A DNA stretch of 64,000 bases from Cricetomys ansorgei (taxonomy: Eukaryota; Chordata; Mammalia; Rodentia; Nesomyidae). Positions 32,833 through 44,530 of the stretch are shown one piece after another. The notes under the pieces are model-generated. The model saw nothing but the letters and a program-made list of their open reading frames with translations. It ran no database searches and was not told the DNA's origin. The translations under genes and the position numbers were made by a program. The DNA lies in the NCBI GenBank assembly GCA_026225945.1, contig JAMJFZ010001226.1, forward strand, positions 372,001 to 436,000, in the 5' to 3' direction. The first letter of the stretch is position 1; each line of letters starts with the position of its first letter.

Positions 32833-34221
32833 AGAAAGAGATTCTGGGAATGCCAGAGATGGCATCCCTTCCTCTCCCACTCTGGGTTCCAACCCCTGCA
32901 GATTTCTCTTCCAGCTTTGTATTTCCAGTCAGGAGCTCAGGGAGCCTTAGCAGAGTCTCATGAGGCGACCAACAGGGTGATCATCTCTGTCCCGATGCCC
33001 CCATCTTTATCTTGTGAGGATCATGACTTCCAGTGCTCAGGCCTCTGCTAATATTCGTGCTCACTAAATTTTTGATGAGTGAATAAAAAAAACCCACAGA
33101 GGATCAAAAGTCAAGGACAGAGAGGACGGTGGGGAGATGGGTGGGTGCTGAGGGAAAGCTCAGGTGACTCTGACCTCAGTGTGGGAGGACCTGGAGCTGC
33201 AGGTGACACAGCAGCATTTGGCCTGAGGTGGTTTTAATAAAGGGAGCTTCTGTAGAAGAGGCAGGGTGATTGTAGGAATTTTTCCTCTAGATTGAAGAAC
33301 CCCCACTGTATCCAGGAGGCTGATGACCTGAGACACAAGAAGCTTCATATTCATGGAGCTTACAGGATGTAGCAGGGCCCTCTCAGGGTTAAACCTGCTG
33401 CAGTTCCTAAGGGAGAAGAGACTGTTGGGTGCAGGTATAAGGAGCTAGGCAGGGGATGCTGGGATGCAGCTATAGAGAGCTGGGCAGGGGATGCTGGGAT
33501 GCAGCTACACTAGGGTGGGCTCCTCTGTGATTATCCCTGACCCACTCACTCCCCCAAGAGTAACCAATGAGCTCTGGGCTCATTGAGCTGGCCATAGATG
33601 GATGACTTCCCTGTCTTGATGTCTCTGTCTCTGTCTGGGTTGGAGGAAATTCCCCCACCCCCCGGGGCAGGAGACACAGCAGTGACTATTGTAATCAGCC
33701 CACAGTGTCTGATCCAGATGTGTGATGGGAGTTCAGTTTCTGAGACACACTAGGAAGTAATCCCTGTTGCTGGTCGCCCTGACCAACGGCTATGGTGGGA
33801 AGATGCATGAGATACAGTGTAAGGGGACAGTTAAGGAGGTGTTGATCAGGAGGTGGAGGGCTGTAGTGTGGATCAGTGCAGAGGCTTGTTATTCTTCAGC
33901 CTCACTGAATCACTGGTGCTAGCCCAGACCTAGAAGCCTTCAGCCTCTGAGACCTACTGCTGACTGAGCCACTCCGACTCTCCTTGGGTCAACTAACTCT
34001 TCTCCAAGCTGACTTGTTCAAACTGACCTCCTGGGCCAGCTTACTGTTTCTGACCGAGCTCTTCTGACTCTGGCCTATTCTGGCTGAACTGCTCTGCTGG
34101 GGTCAAAGTGACTCACTCTTCCTGATACTGACTTCTCTGCTGGGCTCTGCTGTGTTTCTGTGTCTCTCCCTGAGGTCTCTCTGCTCCATTCTGCCTCTGT
34201 AACTGACTCTCTTTTTGGGAT
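32833..34221. other. Duplicon 2 intergenic flank, no gene
   Basis: Paralogue of 13079-14487. Nothing coding is supported. Confidence 0.6.
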
Positions 34222-34400
34222 GTCAGTGATTAAGAGTGATGGCTGCTCTTCCACACAACCAGGTTCAGTTCCCAGCACCCACACGAGGCTGTAACTCCAG
34301 CTCCAAGGGATCCAGAGCTCTCTTAGGGCCCAATTACACACACACACACATACATGCATATGTACATACATACATGCAAGCAAAACACTCATACACATAA
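34222..34400 (+). repeat. B2-like SINE with (CA)n (duplicon 2)
   Basis: Paralogue of 14488-14700, with a shorter CA run at about 34335-34350. Confidence 0.8.
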
Positions 34401-34417
34401 AGATAAGCCTTTAAAAG

Positions 34418-34568
34418 ATATCCAGTCCAGGCCTGGTGGTACCTGCCTTTAATCCCAGCAGTCCATACTAGGGAGGTAGAGGCTGGTGGAGCTCTGTTAG
34501 TTTAGGCCAGCCTGATCTAAATAACAACTTCACAGTCAGTCAGGGCTACCAACAGACTATCTCAAAAG
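34418..34568 (+). repeat. B1 SINE (duplicon 2)
   Basis: Paralogue of 14712-14858, with the same CTTTAATCCCAGCAG box. Confidence 0.85.
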
Positions 34569-34569
34569 A

Positions 34570-35090
34570 CGGATTCAAATCCTCAGGCTGAGACAGCTCA
34601 GCGGCCATTTCCCTGAGTCCTGCACTCCTATCAGATGATGCTGACGCTCCTGCCACCGTCCTGAGACCACAGTGTGAGGGTCGCTGTCCCGAGACACCCT
34701 GACCGGTTTACAAGTCAGAAGGCAGGAGAAGGCTATGAGGCAGAATAGACTACAAAGCCGGCCACACCCTGTCCATCCCGGAGTGCTCTCCAGCAATGGC
34801 AGACACCTGGGAATGGAGCAGGCGTGGGGTCGCACGTGAAGCAATGGCAGGGGCTTTACAGGCAACACGGGTCCGCGCAGTGCACAGGCGCAGTGCAGAG
34901 CTGGAGGCCATTGGCTTTCAGGTTCTCAAGGCTCACCCCTTGGCATAGTGGCACCGAAAACTTAGCAACTGGCTTCAATCCTGACCAGGACCTGAGTGTA
35001 ATCAGCATTTTCTACCTGTGATGTGATGGAGAACACCAGACACTAGAGGGCGCGCTGGGCAGAAATAGTCCTTTGCTAAACAAATTGATT
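34570..35090. other. CG-rich conserved block (duplicon 2)
   Basis: Paralogue of 14870-15420. The CTCF-like core is at 35041-35053, but the sequence just after it (CGCGGGAGCC and beyond) is deleted, joining directly to the following flank. The 97-aa minus-strand frame is open at 34575-34868. Confidence 0.6.
35041..35053 (+). promoter_or_regulatory. CTCF-like core motif (duplicon 2)
   Basis: CACTAGAGGGCGC, same orientation as the other four. Confidence 0.6.
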
Positions 35091-35829
35091 TTATTATCAT
35101 GACGATTCTATTAATCTTTCTATTTTAATTCGTTTTATGACTTTTTATGGATATGGATGTTTTGGCTCCATATGGTTGACTGGTGCTCCTGAGAAGCCCA
35201 AAGAAGCATGGGATCCCCTGGAACTGGAGTAAACAGGTTCTGAGACTTCAGTCCTCTGGAAGAGCAGCCAGTGCTCTTACCCGCTGAGCCGTTCCTCCAG
35301 CTCTTCTGTTTCCCTTTATGTCGCAGGAGAGGGGGTTCCGAAAGAGGACCTCACCTGTAGACCAGGCTGGCAGGTTCACTATTTTGTCAGTAACAGCCAG
35401 CAGCAGGGAGAAGGTGGGGTGAGGTGCAGTCCAGTTACTGTGAAGAGCAACAGTTACAAAATGATGCAGAGATTAGATACAGCGTTAAGAAATAGTTACA
35501 GGCTTTAAGAAAACATTGACATTTTGGACCCCAAAGGAAAAAGTTTTTAAGCCAGATCCAACATCTCCAGTTTAAGAAAACTCTTACAGCCTGTATCTAC
35601 AGCCATAGGGACACCGATGCCCTCTTCTAGTCCCCTTGGGCACTGCACCCACGTGGGGCTGCCTGTTCCAGGCCAAGGGATGCAGGTAAGGGACAATCCT
35701 CCAAACCCTTGGAATTGGTGAACACACCACAGTACTGAGAGGCTGCAGTCACCACGTCCTGTGTGGACAGAGATGCTCTGAGACATTAACACTGTCTCTG
35801 CACAGCTTCCCTGGAAAGAGAGGGAGGAG
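35091..35829. other. Duplicon 2 flank with minus-strand B2 fragment
   Basis: Reverse B2 fragment at about 35235-35310, then shared unclassified sequence without a gene. Confidence 0.6.
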
Positions 35830-36541
35830 CGTGTGCAGGATGTAAGGGGAGAGTCTGTACAGGGAAATGAGCAGAGAAGGCAGTCCTTCTCAAAAGGTGT
35901 CTAATTGAGAATCCTCAATGTCACCTGAGGTGGAAGAAAAGCAGCTTAGGGTCACGAAATCACCTTCAGCATTTGCAGTAGTGAGCCAGCATATTCCAGC
36001 TGATGGGAGTAACCACAGAGGTTACGATGGAATGAGATGGCATCCCACAGAAATGAGTGATTTCAGGAGATTGGAGGAAGCTGTGGGGCTGTGAGGACGC
36101 ACTCGCCCTGTGTAAAGCAGGTGTTGCATAACTGGGCGCTGCAGCACCAGATGGTCCCACTTGATTGGAAAGGGTTAATATCAGCTACACTAGAGGCAGG
36201 CTCTCAGCTTCAGTGGTTAACCTGATGGAGAGGAGAAGCAGCAGTCTGGAACAGCAGAACAGGACTAGAGGAATAAATATAACCCAAGATCAGCTCCTTG
36301 GTGAGGGTTGTATGCTGAATTACAGGAACAGATTCAGCTTGATGGTGTGACCATAGAACAATGTCATTTAGCAGCTTTGCAAGCTTGGGAAAAAGTAGAG
36401 GAGCCAGGAAAAAAATCCACCTCATTCATGAAGACCATGCAAGGCTCAAGTGAACCCTTCACTGAGTTTTTGCAAAGATTAACGACAGCACTGAACAGAG
36501 CCATCTCAGACCCTGAAGTGAGACAGGTGTTGATTCCCTGA
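35830..36541 (+). pseudogene. Betaretrovirus/IAP-like gag remnant (duplicon 2)
   Basis: Best-preserved C-terminal capsid part of the four copies. An open stretch at 36308-36541 holds A-W-E-K-V-E-E-P-G-K-K, S-E-P-F-T-E-F-L-Q-R-L and N-R-A-I-S-D-P-E-V-R-Q. The upstream part is in other frames with stops. There is no LTR or pol next to it. Confidence 0.82.
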
Positions 36542-37198
36542 GCAGTCCCATGGAGAGGAGCCTTGAAGGAGTTACAGCCTCAGGCTCTCAGCTACCACTT
36601 CCTCTGAAGACAGTTCTCCAGCCCCAATCATCCTCAGAAGATGACACCCAACTAACTGCATTCTTCTGAGAGACCTTGCATCAGAAGCAGCTGCTGCTGG
36701 ATTCCTGCCAAGGGTGGGGGCTGGGAGACAGGAAGTGCTCTGGGATTTAAGCCCCTGCATTTTGAGTATTTGCCAGTTAACAATAACAAACACAACATTG
36801 TAACTGAAGCCTGCTCTCTGCCCCAACTGCTACTGTAACTGATTGCTAAGGTGAAACAGATTCCCACTGTGCCTTTTTACCCTCCTGCTGTAAAAAGAGA
36901 CAGGAGAGACGGGAAGAAATCTTCACTGCTCTTGCAGGCTGCCTTTAAATGTAGAGAGAAAGAGAAACTCACTGCCCTTTTAGGCTGTCCTTAGCTTGGA
37001 TAACAGGAACTGCAGAGAGAACCAGCTGAACTGAGCTAGTCTCTCACAAGCCATCCCAACAAACTGCCCACTGCCAGCAGCCAGCCATTTCCTCTGTGTT
37101 CTAAGCTAAGATCCCAAAAGTCCAAGTGGCTTGTAAACCACTAGAAGAGCTGCACAGGACAAAACCTTCTCAGGAAAGGTGGAGTTAGACAGGGTTCA
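36542..37198 (+). other. Proximal upstream flank of gene 3
   Basis: Shared flank that leads without interruption into the empty ERV target site at 37199-37203. No gene is seen. Confidence 0.7.
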
Positions 37199-37700
37199 GT
37201 GCCCTGCTGTGTTTGGTCTCCACGGGATCTATTCCCAGTGGACAAGGGGGCTACCGAGCTGAGACAGGCAGACACGGAGACGCGGGTCCTGAGGGAAGAG
37301 GCAGTCTCTTCTCCGTGGTGAGATTCCTGAGCATCAGGCAGAGTGAGCTGCCCACTGCGGTGAACTCGGACCCTGGTCTCCCTGGAGTCTGTGTGGGGCT
37401 TGCAGGCCAAGGCCTTCTGCTTTGAAGAGAGACATCTGTCAGCTGCCTCCCAGCCTGCTTGTTGTTGCCATTGTGTTCCCGGAAGTGACTTCTTCCAGAA
37501 GAGTCCAGGGTCTGAGCACTGAGGAGGAGAAGGAAGAGGAAGGCTGGAGAGAAGGCAGGAGCCTGGCCTGTGGGTCTCAGATGTGCAGACAGCTTCTGGG
37601 TCAGAACTCGGAGACTCCAGGACCACAGCGCTCTGTCCGCAGCACAGGGTTCAGGCAAAGTCCGAGTCCCAGGGCGGCGACCTCTGGGTGGGGAGCCCAG
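37199..37700 (+). other. Class I gene 3 upstream flank with unoccupied ERV site
   Basis: The target equivalent GTGCC (37199-37203) is uninterrupted. This shows the pre-insertion arrangement of the sequence that flanks ERV copies A and B. Confidence 0.8.
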
Positions 37701-37704
37701 AGCT

Positions 37705-37858
37705 GGGGACTCCCCATCTCCCAGTTTCACTTCTCCAGCTCCTGACCTGTGTCGGGCCCTTCTGCCCTGTCACTGGTGAGGGCTGCGCAGTTCTCACCCC
37801 CATTGGGTGGGGACATCCCGAAGACCCAATCAGCGTGGCCGCGGGCACAGGTTATAAA
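37705..37858 (+). promoter_or_regulatory. MHC class I promoter, gene 3
   Basis: Kappa-B GGGGACTCCCC is at 37705-37715 and a full ISRE AGTTTCACTTCTCC ends at 37736. The X2-like box reads TGAGGGCTGCGC (about 37777-37788) instead of TGACGACTGCGC. ATTGG is at about 37802-37806, CCAAT at about 37826-37830 and TATAAA at 37853-37858. The altered X2 box may reduce NLRC5/CREB-type activation; this is an inference. Confidence 0.85.
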
Positions 37859-37897
37859 GTCCACGCAGACCGCGGAAGTCAGACGCGCAGATCCGAG

Positions 37898-40507
37898 ATG
37901 GGGGCTCCGGCCCCGCGCGCGCTGCTCCTGCTGCTGGCGGCCGCCCTGGGCCCGACCCGGACCCGCGCGGGTGAGTGCGGGCGGAGGGACACGGGCTCTG
38001 GGGAGGGCGGGCGGCTCCGGGGAAGCCGGGTCCCCATCGCCCATCCCGACCTCCCGCCTTCTCCCCGCGTCGCGAGCCCCGCGCCCGCTCCCCTCCCGGC
38101 CCGCGCACCCCCGGGGTCCCGGGAGGAGGTCGGGGTCTCACCTTGCGCCGCCCCCAGGCGCACACTCGCTGCGGTATTTCTCCACCGCCGTGTCCCGGCC
38201 CGGCCTCGGGGAGCCCCGGTTCATCTCCGTCGGCTACGTGGACGGCACGGAGTTCATGCGCTTCGACAGCGACGCGGAGACCCCGAGGGTGGAGCCGCGC
38301 GCGGCGTGGATGGAGCGGGAGGGGCCGGAGTATTGGGAGAGGAACACACGGATCGCCAAGAACAACCAGCAGAGATTCCGAGGGAGCCTGCGGAACCTGC
38401 TCGGCTACTACAACCAGAGCCACGACCGTGAGTGACCACGGGTCGGAGGTCACGACCCTCCGCATCCCACGACCGGCCAGAGTCGCCCGGGTCCCAGGTT
38501 CTGGGATGGGGAGAGGAGAGCTGAACCGGACAGGTTTCCCTTTCAGTTCAGAGGAGACTCAGTGGGCGGGGCGGGGCGGTAGCCCTGCTGACCGCGGGCG
38601 TGGCCGCAGGCTCTCGCACCTACCAGTTGATGTATGGCTGTGACATGGGGCCAGACGGGCGCCTCCTTCGTGGGTACGGTCAGGGCGCCTACGATGGCCG
38701 CGATTACATCGCCCTGAACGACGACCTGACCACGTGGACGGCGGCAGACACAGTGGCGAAGATCACCCGGGACAAGTGGGAGCAGGATGGTGTTGCAGAA
38801 AGATTCAGGGCCTACCTGGAGGGCCGGTGCCTGGAGTGGCTCAGCAGGCACTTGGAAAACGGGAAGGAGGCCTTGCAGCGAACAGGTGAGAGGGGCCCGG
38901 CTTCTCCTCCTCTGCCCTCCGGATGGACTCAGTCCTGAGGGAGAAGACCCATCAGCTGGGTCATGCCCCTGCCTCCGAAGGGGAAACAGTGTCCCTGGGT
39001 CTCCTTATCAGCATCACAGAGACTGCACTGACTCTCCCAGGGCTCAGCCTTCTCCCTGCACAGTTCAGATCTATCTCAGGAGGGAGGGAGAGAAGGTCCC
39101 CACAGAACCAGCAGGTTCAGTCTGCAGACCTCTGTCAGCCATGGCCTCTCCCAGGCTGGGTCCTCTGCCCCATACACTGTCTGTGCAAACTCAGTCCTGT
39201 CATGCTGAGTGTGTCAGACCTCACATCAGGACCGGAAGTCTCCTTCACCTCATGGGAAAAATGGACTCCATGTCCATAGGCTGGTTCCCCCAGTTTCTGT
39301 AAATTTCCAAACAGTTATCCTCCCAGACTCCTGTGTATGAGGCTTGCATCCCTACCACACCCCAATTTAACTATTTACAGAATGGTCACAAGGGTACTTA
39401 CAGGGTACCCTGAACGAACTAATTCTATAACTTCCCAATTCTTCCACACAGATCCCCCAAAGGCCCATGTGACCAGTCATCCTGGACCTGAAGGGAGAGT
39501 CACACTGAGGTGCTGGGCCCTGGGCTTCTACCCGGCCCTCATTTCCCTGACCTGGCTGAGGGAGCAGGAGGAACAGACTCAAGACATGGAGCTGGTGGAG
39601 ACCAGGCCTGCAGGGGATGGAACCTTCCAGAAGTGGGCAGCCCTGGTGGTGCCTTCTGGGGAAGAGCAGAGATACACATGCCATGTGCAGCATGAGGGGC
39701 TGCCTGAGCCCCTCACCCTGAGATGGGGTAAGGAGGGTGCAGGTGCAGAGCTGGGCTCAGGGAAAGCTGGAGCCTTCTGCAGACTGAGCAGGGTCAGGGC
39801 TGAGAGCTGTGGTCATGACCCTCACCTTCCCTTCCCTTCCCAGAGCCTCCTCAGTCCTCCATTCCCACCATGGCAGTCATCCCTGTCCTGGTTCTCCTTG
39901 GAGTTGTGATCACTGGAGCTGTGGTGGCCATTGTGATGAAGAGGAGGAGAAACACAGGTAGGAAAGGGCAGGGTCTGAGTTTCCTCTCAGCCCCTTTAGA
40001 AGTGAGCTCTGCCTCACAGATGGGAAACACTTCCACACACCCCTCATGCTCCTGTCTCTAACCTGGGTCTGCTGTCAGTTCTGGAAACTTCCTAGGGTCA
40101 GGGACTTCCCTTGTCTGTCACAGCCTTTCTTCTCACAGGTGGGAAAGGAGGAAGCTATGCTCCAGCTTCAGGTCAGTGTGGGGGCAGTGTTGTCCCTTAG
40201 GCCATGGGGGTGAAGCTGAACATGATGAGGATCTCAGCCAGCCCATAATTCCCCTGCAGCCAAATATCCCGGAATCTTTATTTGTTCCTTACAATGAAAT
40301 TTTTTTTTTTTTTTACCCTAGGCAGTGACAGGAGCTCTGATGTGTCTCTCCCTGATTGTAAAGGTAACCCTCTAGGGGCCTGATCTGGGGAGGGGCAAAG
40401 TGGACACGGTTGGGGTCCAGGGTCTCACAGAATCACCTTTAAGTGAGTGATGGGTTTGGGCAGGTTGTCCTCACAGTGACTGTTCATGACTTTGTTCCTT
40501 AGCATGA
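37898..40507 (+). CDS. MHC class I heavy chain, gene 3 (intact, 362 aa)
   Basis: Exons: 37898-37970, 38158-38427, 38610-38885, 39452-39727, 39844-39957, 40139-40171, 40322-40363, and 40503 to TGA 40505-40507. All introns have GT-AG ends and the frame stays open. Alpha 1 is one codon longer than in gene 2 and ends N-Q-S-H-D-R. The cysteines of alpha 2 and alpha 3 and the Asn86 sequon are kept. Tyr7, Tyr59, Tyr84, Thr143, Lys146, Trp147 and Tyr159 are present, but position 171 is His (S-R-H-L-E-N) instead of Tyr, and position 163 is Arg. The transmembrane segment has a Pro where genes 1, 2 and 4 have Ala (A-V-I-P-V-L). The exon 6 donor is GTCAGT instead of GTAAGT. Coding sequence is close to gene 4. 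It is probably functional, though the groove end and membrane helix are atypical. Confidence 0.93.
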
Positions 40508-40912
40508 AGACAGCTGCCTGGCATGGACAGGGAGACAGAAGATGTGTTCAGTTCTCTCCCGTGATGTCCAGAGTCCTCAGTTCTCATTAAGTGACAGTGT
40601 CTGAAGTTCTTGTGATCCTGTGTGCTCTATATGAAGAACTGGGGAGCCCAGCCATCCCTGCAGGCCAGAACCCTGTCCCTGCACTGCTCTGTGTTCCCTT
40701 CCTCATCCAACCTTTCTGGTCCAGCCAAGCAGGAGGGGACATCTCCATCCTGTCAGCTCCATGCTGCCCTGAGCTGCAGTTATTGACTTTCCCTACTGAA
40801 AATCAGAATCTGACTTTGAAGTTGATTGTCCATGTCCTTGCCCTGAGAGGTTGATTGGTGCATCAATTAAAGCAGAGAATTCTTACAGATTTGTGGAGGA
40901 AATAAATGGCAG
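40508..40912 (+). other. 3' UTR of class I gene 3
   Basis: Paralogous 3' UTR with ATTAAA at 40866-40871 and AATAAA at about 40901-40906. Confidence 0.7.
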
Positions 40913-41649
40913 CATGGAGAACATTCCAGAATCTCTGTTGATTATTTTGAAGGTATTTGGTGGACAGGAGGAGGCTGAGAGTGTAAAGTGTGAGCAGGGC
41001 TGTGTCAAGGTGGAGCACAGTGCATTGTGGGGTTGGACGTGGTTGCTCCACAGCTCTGTCACCTCCTGGCTGTGTTGTCCTGGTCACTGAGAAGAACCAC
41101 ATGCTGAGAGTCTGTGATCACAGGGACAGAGGGACAGCCAGAGCCTTGTCCTGTCTCCAGGATTATGAGCAGCCAGGGCTGCTGTGATGGGTCAGCCTGG
41201 GCTCAGTCCTGGCTGTGGCTCTGTCTCCTCTTGTCTTTGTAGTTGGTATTCAGGACTAACCCTGCTCTTGTCCCTGTGAGTGGTGCCTGTCTCGTTCTCC
41301 TTGCGCTTCCTGAGTGTGACAGCATTCAAGGGGTTTTCTCTCCTTGTCCCCAAGACCCAACAAGGCCTTGCTCTCAGGAGAATGTGGGCTTCAGTCTCCT
41401 GAGCTCCTGCCTCCTTCCAGCTCCTCCCTGGAGGATCTCTCCTTCTTTCCCATCTTGCAGCATCTGACCTCGGGTTGTAGGGTGGGCAGAGGACCCACAG
41501 GGTCTCCTCTTGAATCAGGACCTGTTCCATCTGTGCTCTGCCCAGGTCCCTCCCCATCCCTGGCTCTGGGAATCCTGGTGCTGCCCCCTAGTTGTCACCA
41601 AGGATTTGTAAGCTGAGTCTGGGTTAGATTTATATTTATTTGGAATTGT
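40913..41649. other. Duplicon 3 3' flank, no gene
   Basis: Shared with 11833-12576. No coding evidence. Confidence 0.6.
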
Positions 41650-41812
41650 GATCATGGGCCAGGAGACAAGTTGGTGCTCTTGCAACAGACCTGGGTTCAG
41701 TTTCCAGCATCACGTGGTGGCTCCCAACCAATCCTAACTCCAGTTCCAGACGATCCAATTCCTCCATGGACACCAGGCAGGCACATGGTGCAAAACGTAC
41801 AGGAGGACATCG
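41650..41812 (+). repeat. B2-like SINE (duplicon 3)
   Basis: Paralogue of 12577-12737. Confidence 0.75.
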
Positions 41813-42176
41813 ACATAAACTTATACATATGTATATTTACATATATATACGTATGTATGTGTATGTGTATATATAAACACATATTTATGTATATATTTGT
41901 ATATGTATATATAAATACTCATGTATATGTGTGCATATATAAATATATATGTGTATAATACATAGTATATGTAATAATATATGTGTATTATATATATACA
42001 TTATTATTTGAATATGTATTTGTAGATATATATTTGTATATATGTATATGTATATTATTAATACACACATAAATAATATATGTACATTTTATATAATATA
42101 TATTATATGTAATATAGAAAAACATATATGTTTATATCTATGCCTTTTATAATAATTATAATATATATGTATAGAT

Positions 42177-42222
<46 letters not shown>
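41813..42222. repeat. (TA)n tract followed by (GA)n (duplicon 3)
   Basis: TA-rich to about 42178, then a long uninterrupted GA run (about 42179-42221). The TA part is almost identical to duplicon 4 (59760-60118) and differs clearly from duplicons 1 and 2. Confidence 0.92.
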
Positions 42223-42224
<2 letters not shown>

Positions 42225-43613
42225 AGAGGAAGAGAGAGATTCTGGGAATGCCAGAGATGGAATTCTTCCTCTCCCCCTCTGGGTTCCAGCCCCTGCAGGT
42301 TTCTCTTCCAGCTTTGTATTTCCAGTCAGGAGCTCAGGGAGCCTTAGCAGAGTCTCATGAGGCGACCAACAGGGTGATCATCTTTGTCCCGATGCCCCCA
42401 TCTTTATCTTGTGAGGATCATGACTTCCAGTGCTCAGGCCTCTGCTAATATTCATACTCACTAAATGTTTGATGAGTGAATGAAAAAAAAAGACAGAGGA
42501 TCCCAAGTCAAAGACAGAGAGGACGGTGGGAGATGGGGCGGTGCTGAGGGAAAGATCAGTGACTCTGACCTCAGTGTGGGAGCACCTAGGGCTGCAGGTG
42601 ACACAGCAGCATTTGGCCTGAGGTGGTTTTAATAAAGGGAGCTTCTGTAGAAGAGGTGGGGCGATTGTAGCCATTTTTCCTCTGGATTGAAGCACCCCCA
42701 ATGTGTCCAGGAGGCTGATGACCTGAGACACAAGAAGCTCCAGATTCATGGAGCTTACAGGATGTAGCAGGTCCTTCTCAGGGTTAAACCTGCTGCAGTT
42801 CCTAAGGGAGAAGAGACTGTTGGGTGTAGCTATAGGGAGCTGGGCAGGGGATGCTGGGATGCAGCTATAGGGAGCTGGGCAGAGGATGCTGGGATGCAGC
42901 TACACTGGGGTGGGCTCCTCTGTGATTATCCCTGACCCACCCACACTCCCAAGAGTAACCAATGAGCACAGAGCTCACCAAGGTGGCCATAGATGGATGA
43001 CTTCCCTGTCTTGATGTCTCTGTCTCTGTCTGGGCTGGAGGAAATTCCCCCACCCCCTGGGGCAGGAGACACAGCAGTGACTATTGTAATCAGCCCACAG
43101 TGTCTGTTCCAGATGTGTGATGGGAGTTCAGTTCTGAGACACACTAGGAAGTAATCCCTGTTGCTGGTCGCCCCGAGCAACGGCTATGTTGGGAAGATGC
43201 ATGAGCTACAGTGTAAGGGGACAGTTAAGGAGGTGTTGATCAGCAGGTGGAGGGCTGTAGTGTGGATCAGTGCAGAGGCTTGTTAGTCTTCAGCCTCACT
43301 GAATCACTGGTGCTAGCCCAGGCCTAAAGCCTTCAGCCTCTGAGACCTACTGCTGACTGAGCCACTCCGACTCTACTGGTTCAACTAACTCTTCTCCAAG
43401 CTGACATGTTCAAACTGTCCTTCTGAGCCAGCGTACTGTTTCTGACTGAGCTCTTCTGACTCTGGCTTACTCTGGCTGAACTGCTCTGCTGGGGTCAAAG
43501 TGACTCACTCTTCCTGATACTGACTTCTCTGCTGGGCTCTGCTGTGTCTCTGTGTCTCCCTGAGGTCTCTCTGCTTCATCCTGCCTCTGTAACTGACTCT
43601 CATTTTGGGATGT
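42223..43613. other. Duplicon 3 intergenic flank, no gene
   Basis: Paralogue of 13079-14487. Nothing coding is supported. Confidence 0.6.
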
Positions 43614-43805
43614 CAGTGATTAAGAGAGCTGGCTGCTCTTCCACACAACCAGGTTCAGTTCTCAGCACCCACACGAGGATGTAACTCCAGCTCCAAGGGA
43701 TCCAGTGCTTTCTTCAGGGCCCATTTACACACACACACACACACACACATACATACATACATGCATACACACATACATACAAGCAAAACACTCATACACA
43801 TAAAG
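43614..43805 (+). repeat. B2-like SINE with (CA)n (duplicon 3)
   Basis: Paralogue of 14488-14700, CA run at about 43728-43749. Confidence 0.8.
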
Positions 43806-43824
43806 ATAAGCCTTTAAAATACAT

Positions 43825-43972
43825 CCAATCCAGGCATGGTGGTACATGCTTTACTCCCAGCAGTCCATACTAGGGAGGTAGAGGCTGGTGGACCTCTGTT
43901 AGTTTAGGCCAGCCTGATCTATATAACAACCACACAGCCAGCCAGGGCTACCAACAGACTATCTCAAAAGAT
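43825..43972 (+). repeat. B1 SINE (duplicon 3)
   Basis: Paralogue of 14712-14858, here with GGCATGGTGGTACATGC. Confidence 0.85.
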
Positions 43973-43976
43973 GGAT

Positions 43977-44530
43977 TCAAATCCTCAGGCTGAGACAGCT
44001 CAGCGGCCATTTCCCTGAGTCCTGCACTCCTATCAAATGCTGCTGTCGCCCCTGTGACCGTCCTGAGACCACAGTGTGAGGGCCGCTGTCCCGAGACAAC
44101 CTGACGGGTTTACAAGTCAGAAGGCAGGAGAGGGCTATGAGGCAGAATAGACTACAAAGCCGGCCACACCCTGTCCATCCCGGAGTGCTCTCCAGCAACA
44201 GCAGACACCCGGGAGTGGAGCAGGCGTGGGGTCGCCCGTGAAGCAATGGCAGGGGCTTTACAGGCAACACGGGCCCGCGCAGTGCACAGGACAGTGCGGA
44301 GCTGGAGGCCTTTGGCTTTCAGGTTCTCAAGGCTCACCCGTTGGCATAGTGGCACCGAAAACTTAGCAACTGGCTTCAATCCTGACCAGGGCCTGAGTAT
44401 AATCAGCATTTTCTACCTGTGGTGTGATGGAGCCAGCAGACACTAGAGGGCGCGCCGGGCTCGCGGGAGCCGCAATCCTCCAGGTGAGCCTCTTAAAGGT
44501 TGCTCAAATAGTCCTTTGCTAAACAAATTG
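43977..44530. other. CG-rich conserved block (duplicon 3)
   Basis: Paralogue of 14870-15420. The CTCF-like core is at 44441-44453. The 97-aa minus-strand frame is open at 43977-44270. Confidence 0.55.
44441..44453 (+). promoter_or_regulatory. CTCF-like core motif (duplicon 3)
   Basis: CACTAGAGGGCGC, same orientation as the others. Confidence 0.6.

Noticed and set aside
42175..42360. Open frame with a long Arg-Glu repeat
   Set aside because: It is a translated (GA)n microsatellite, also at 60073-60273.
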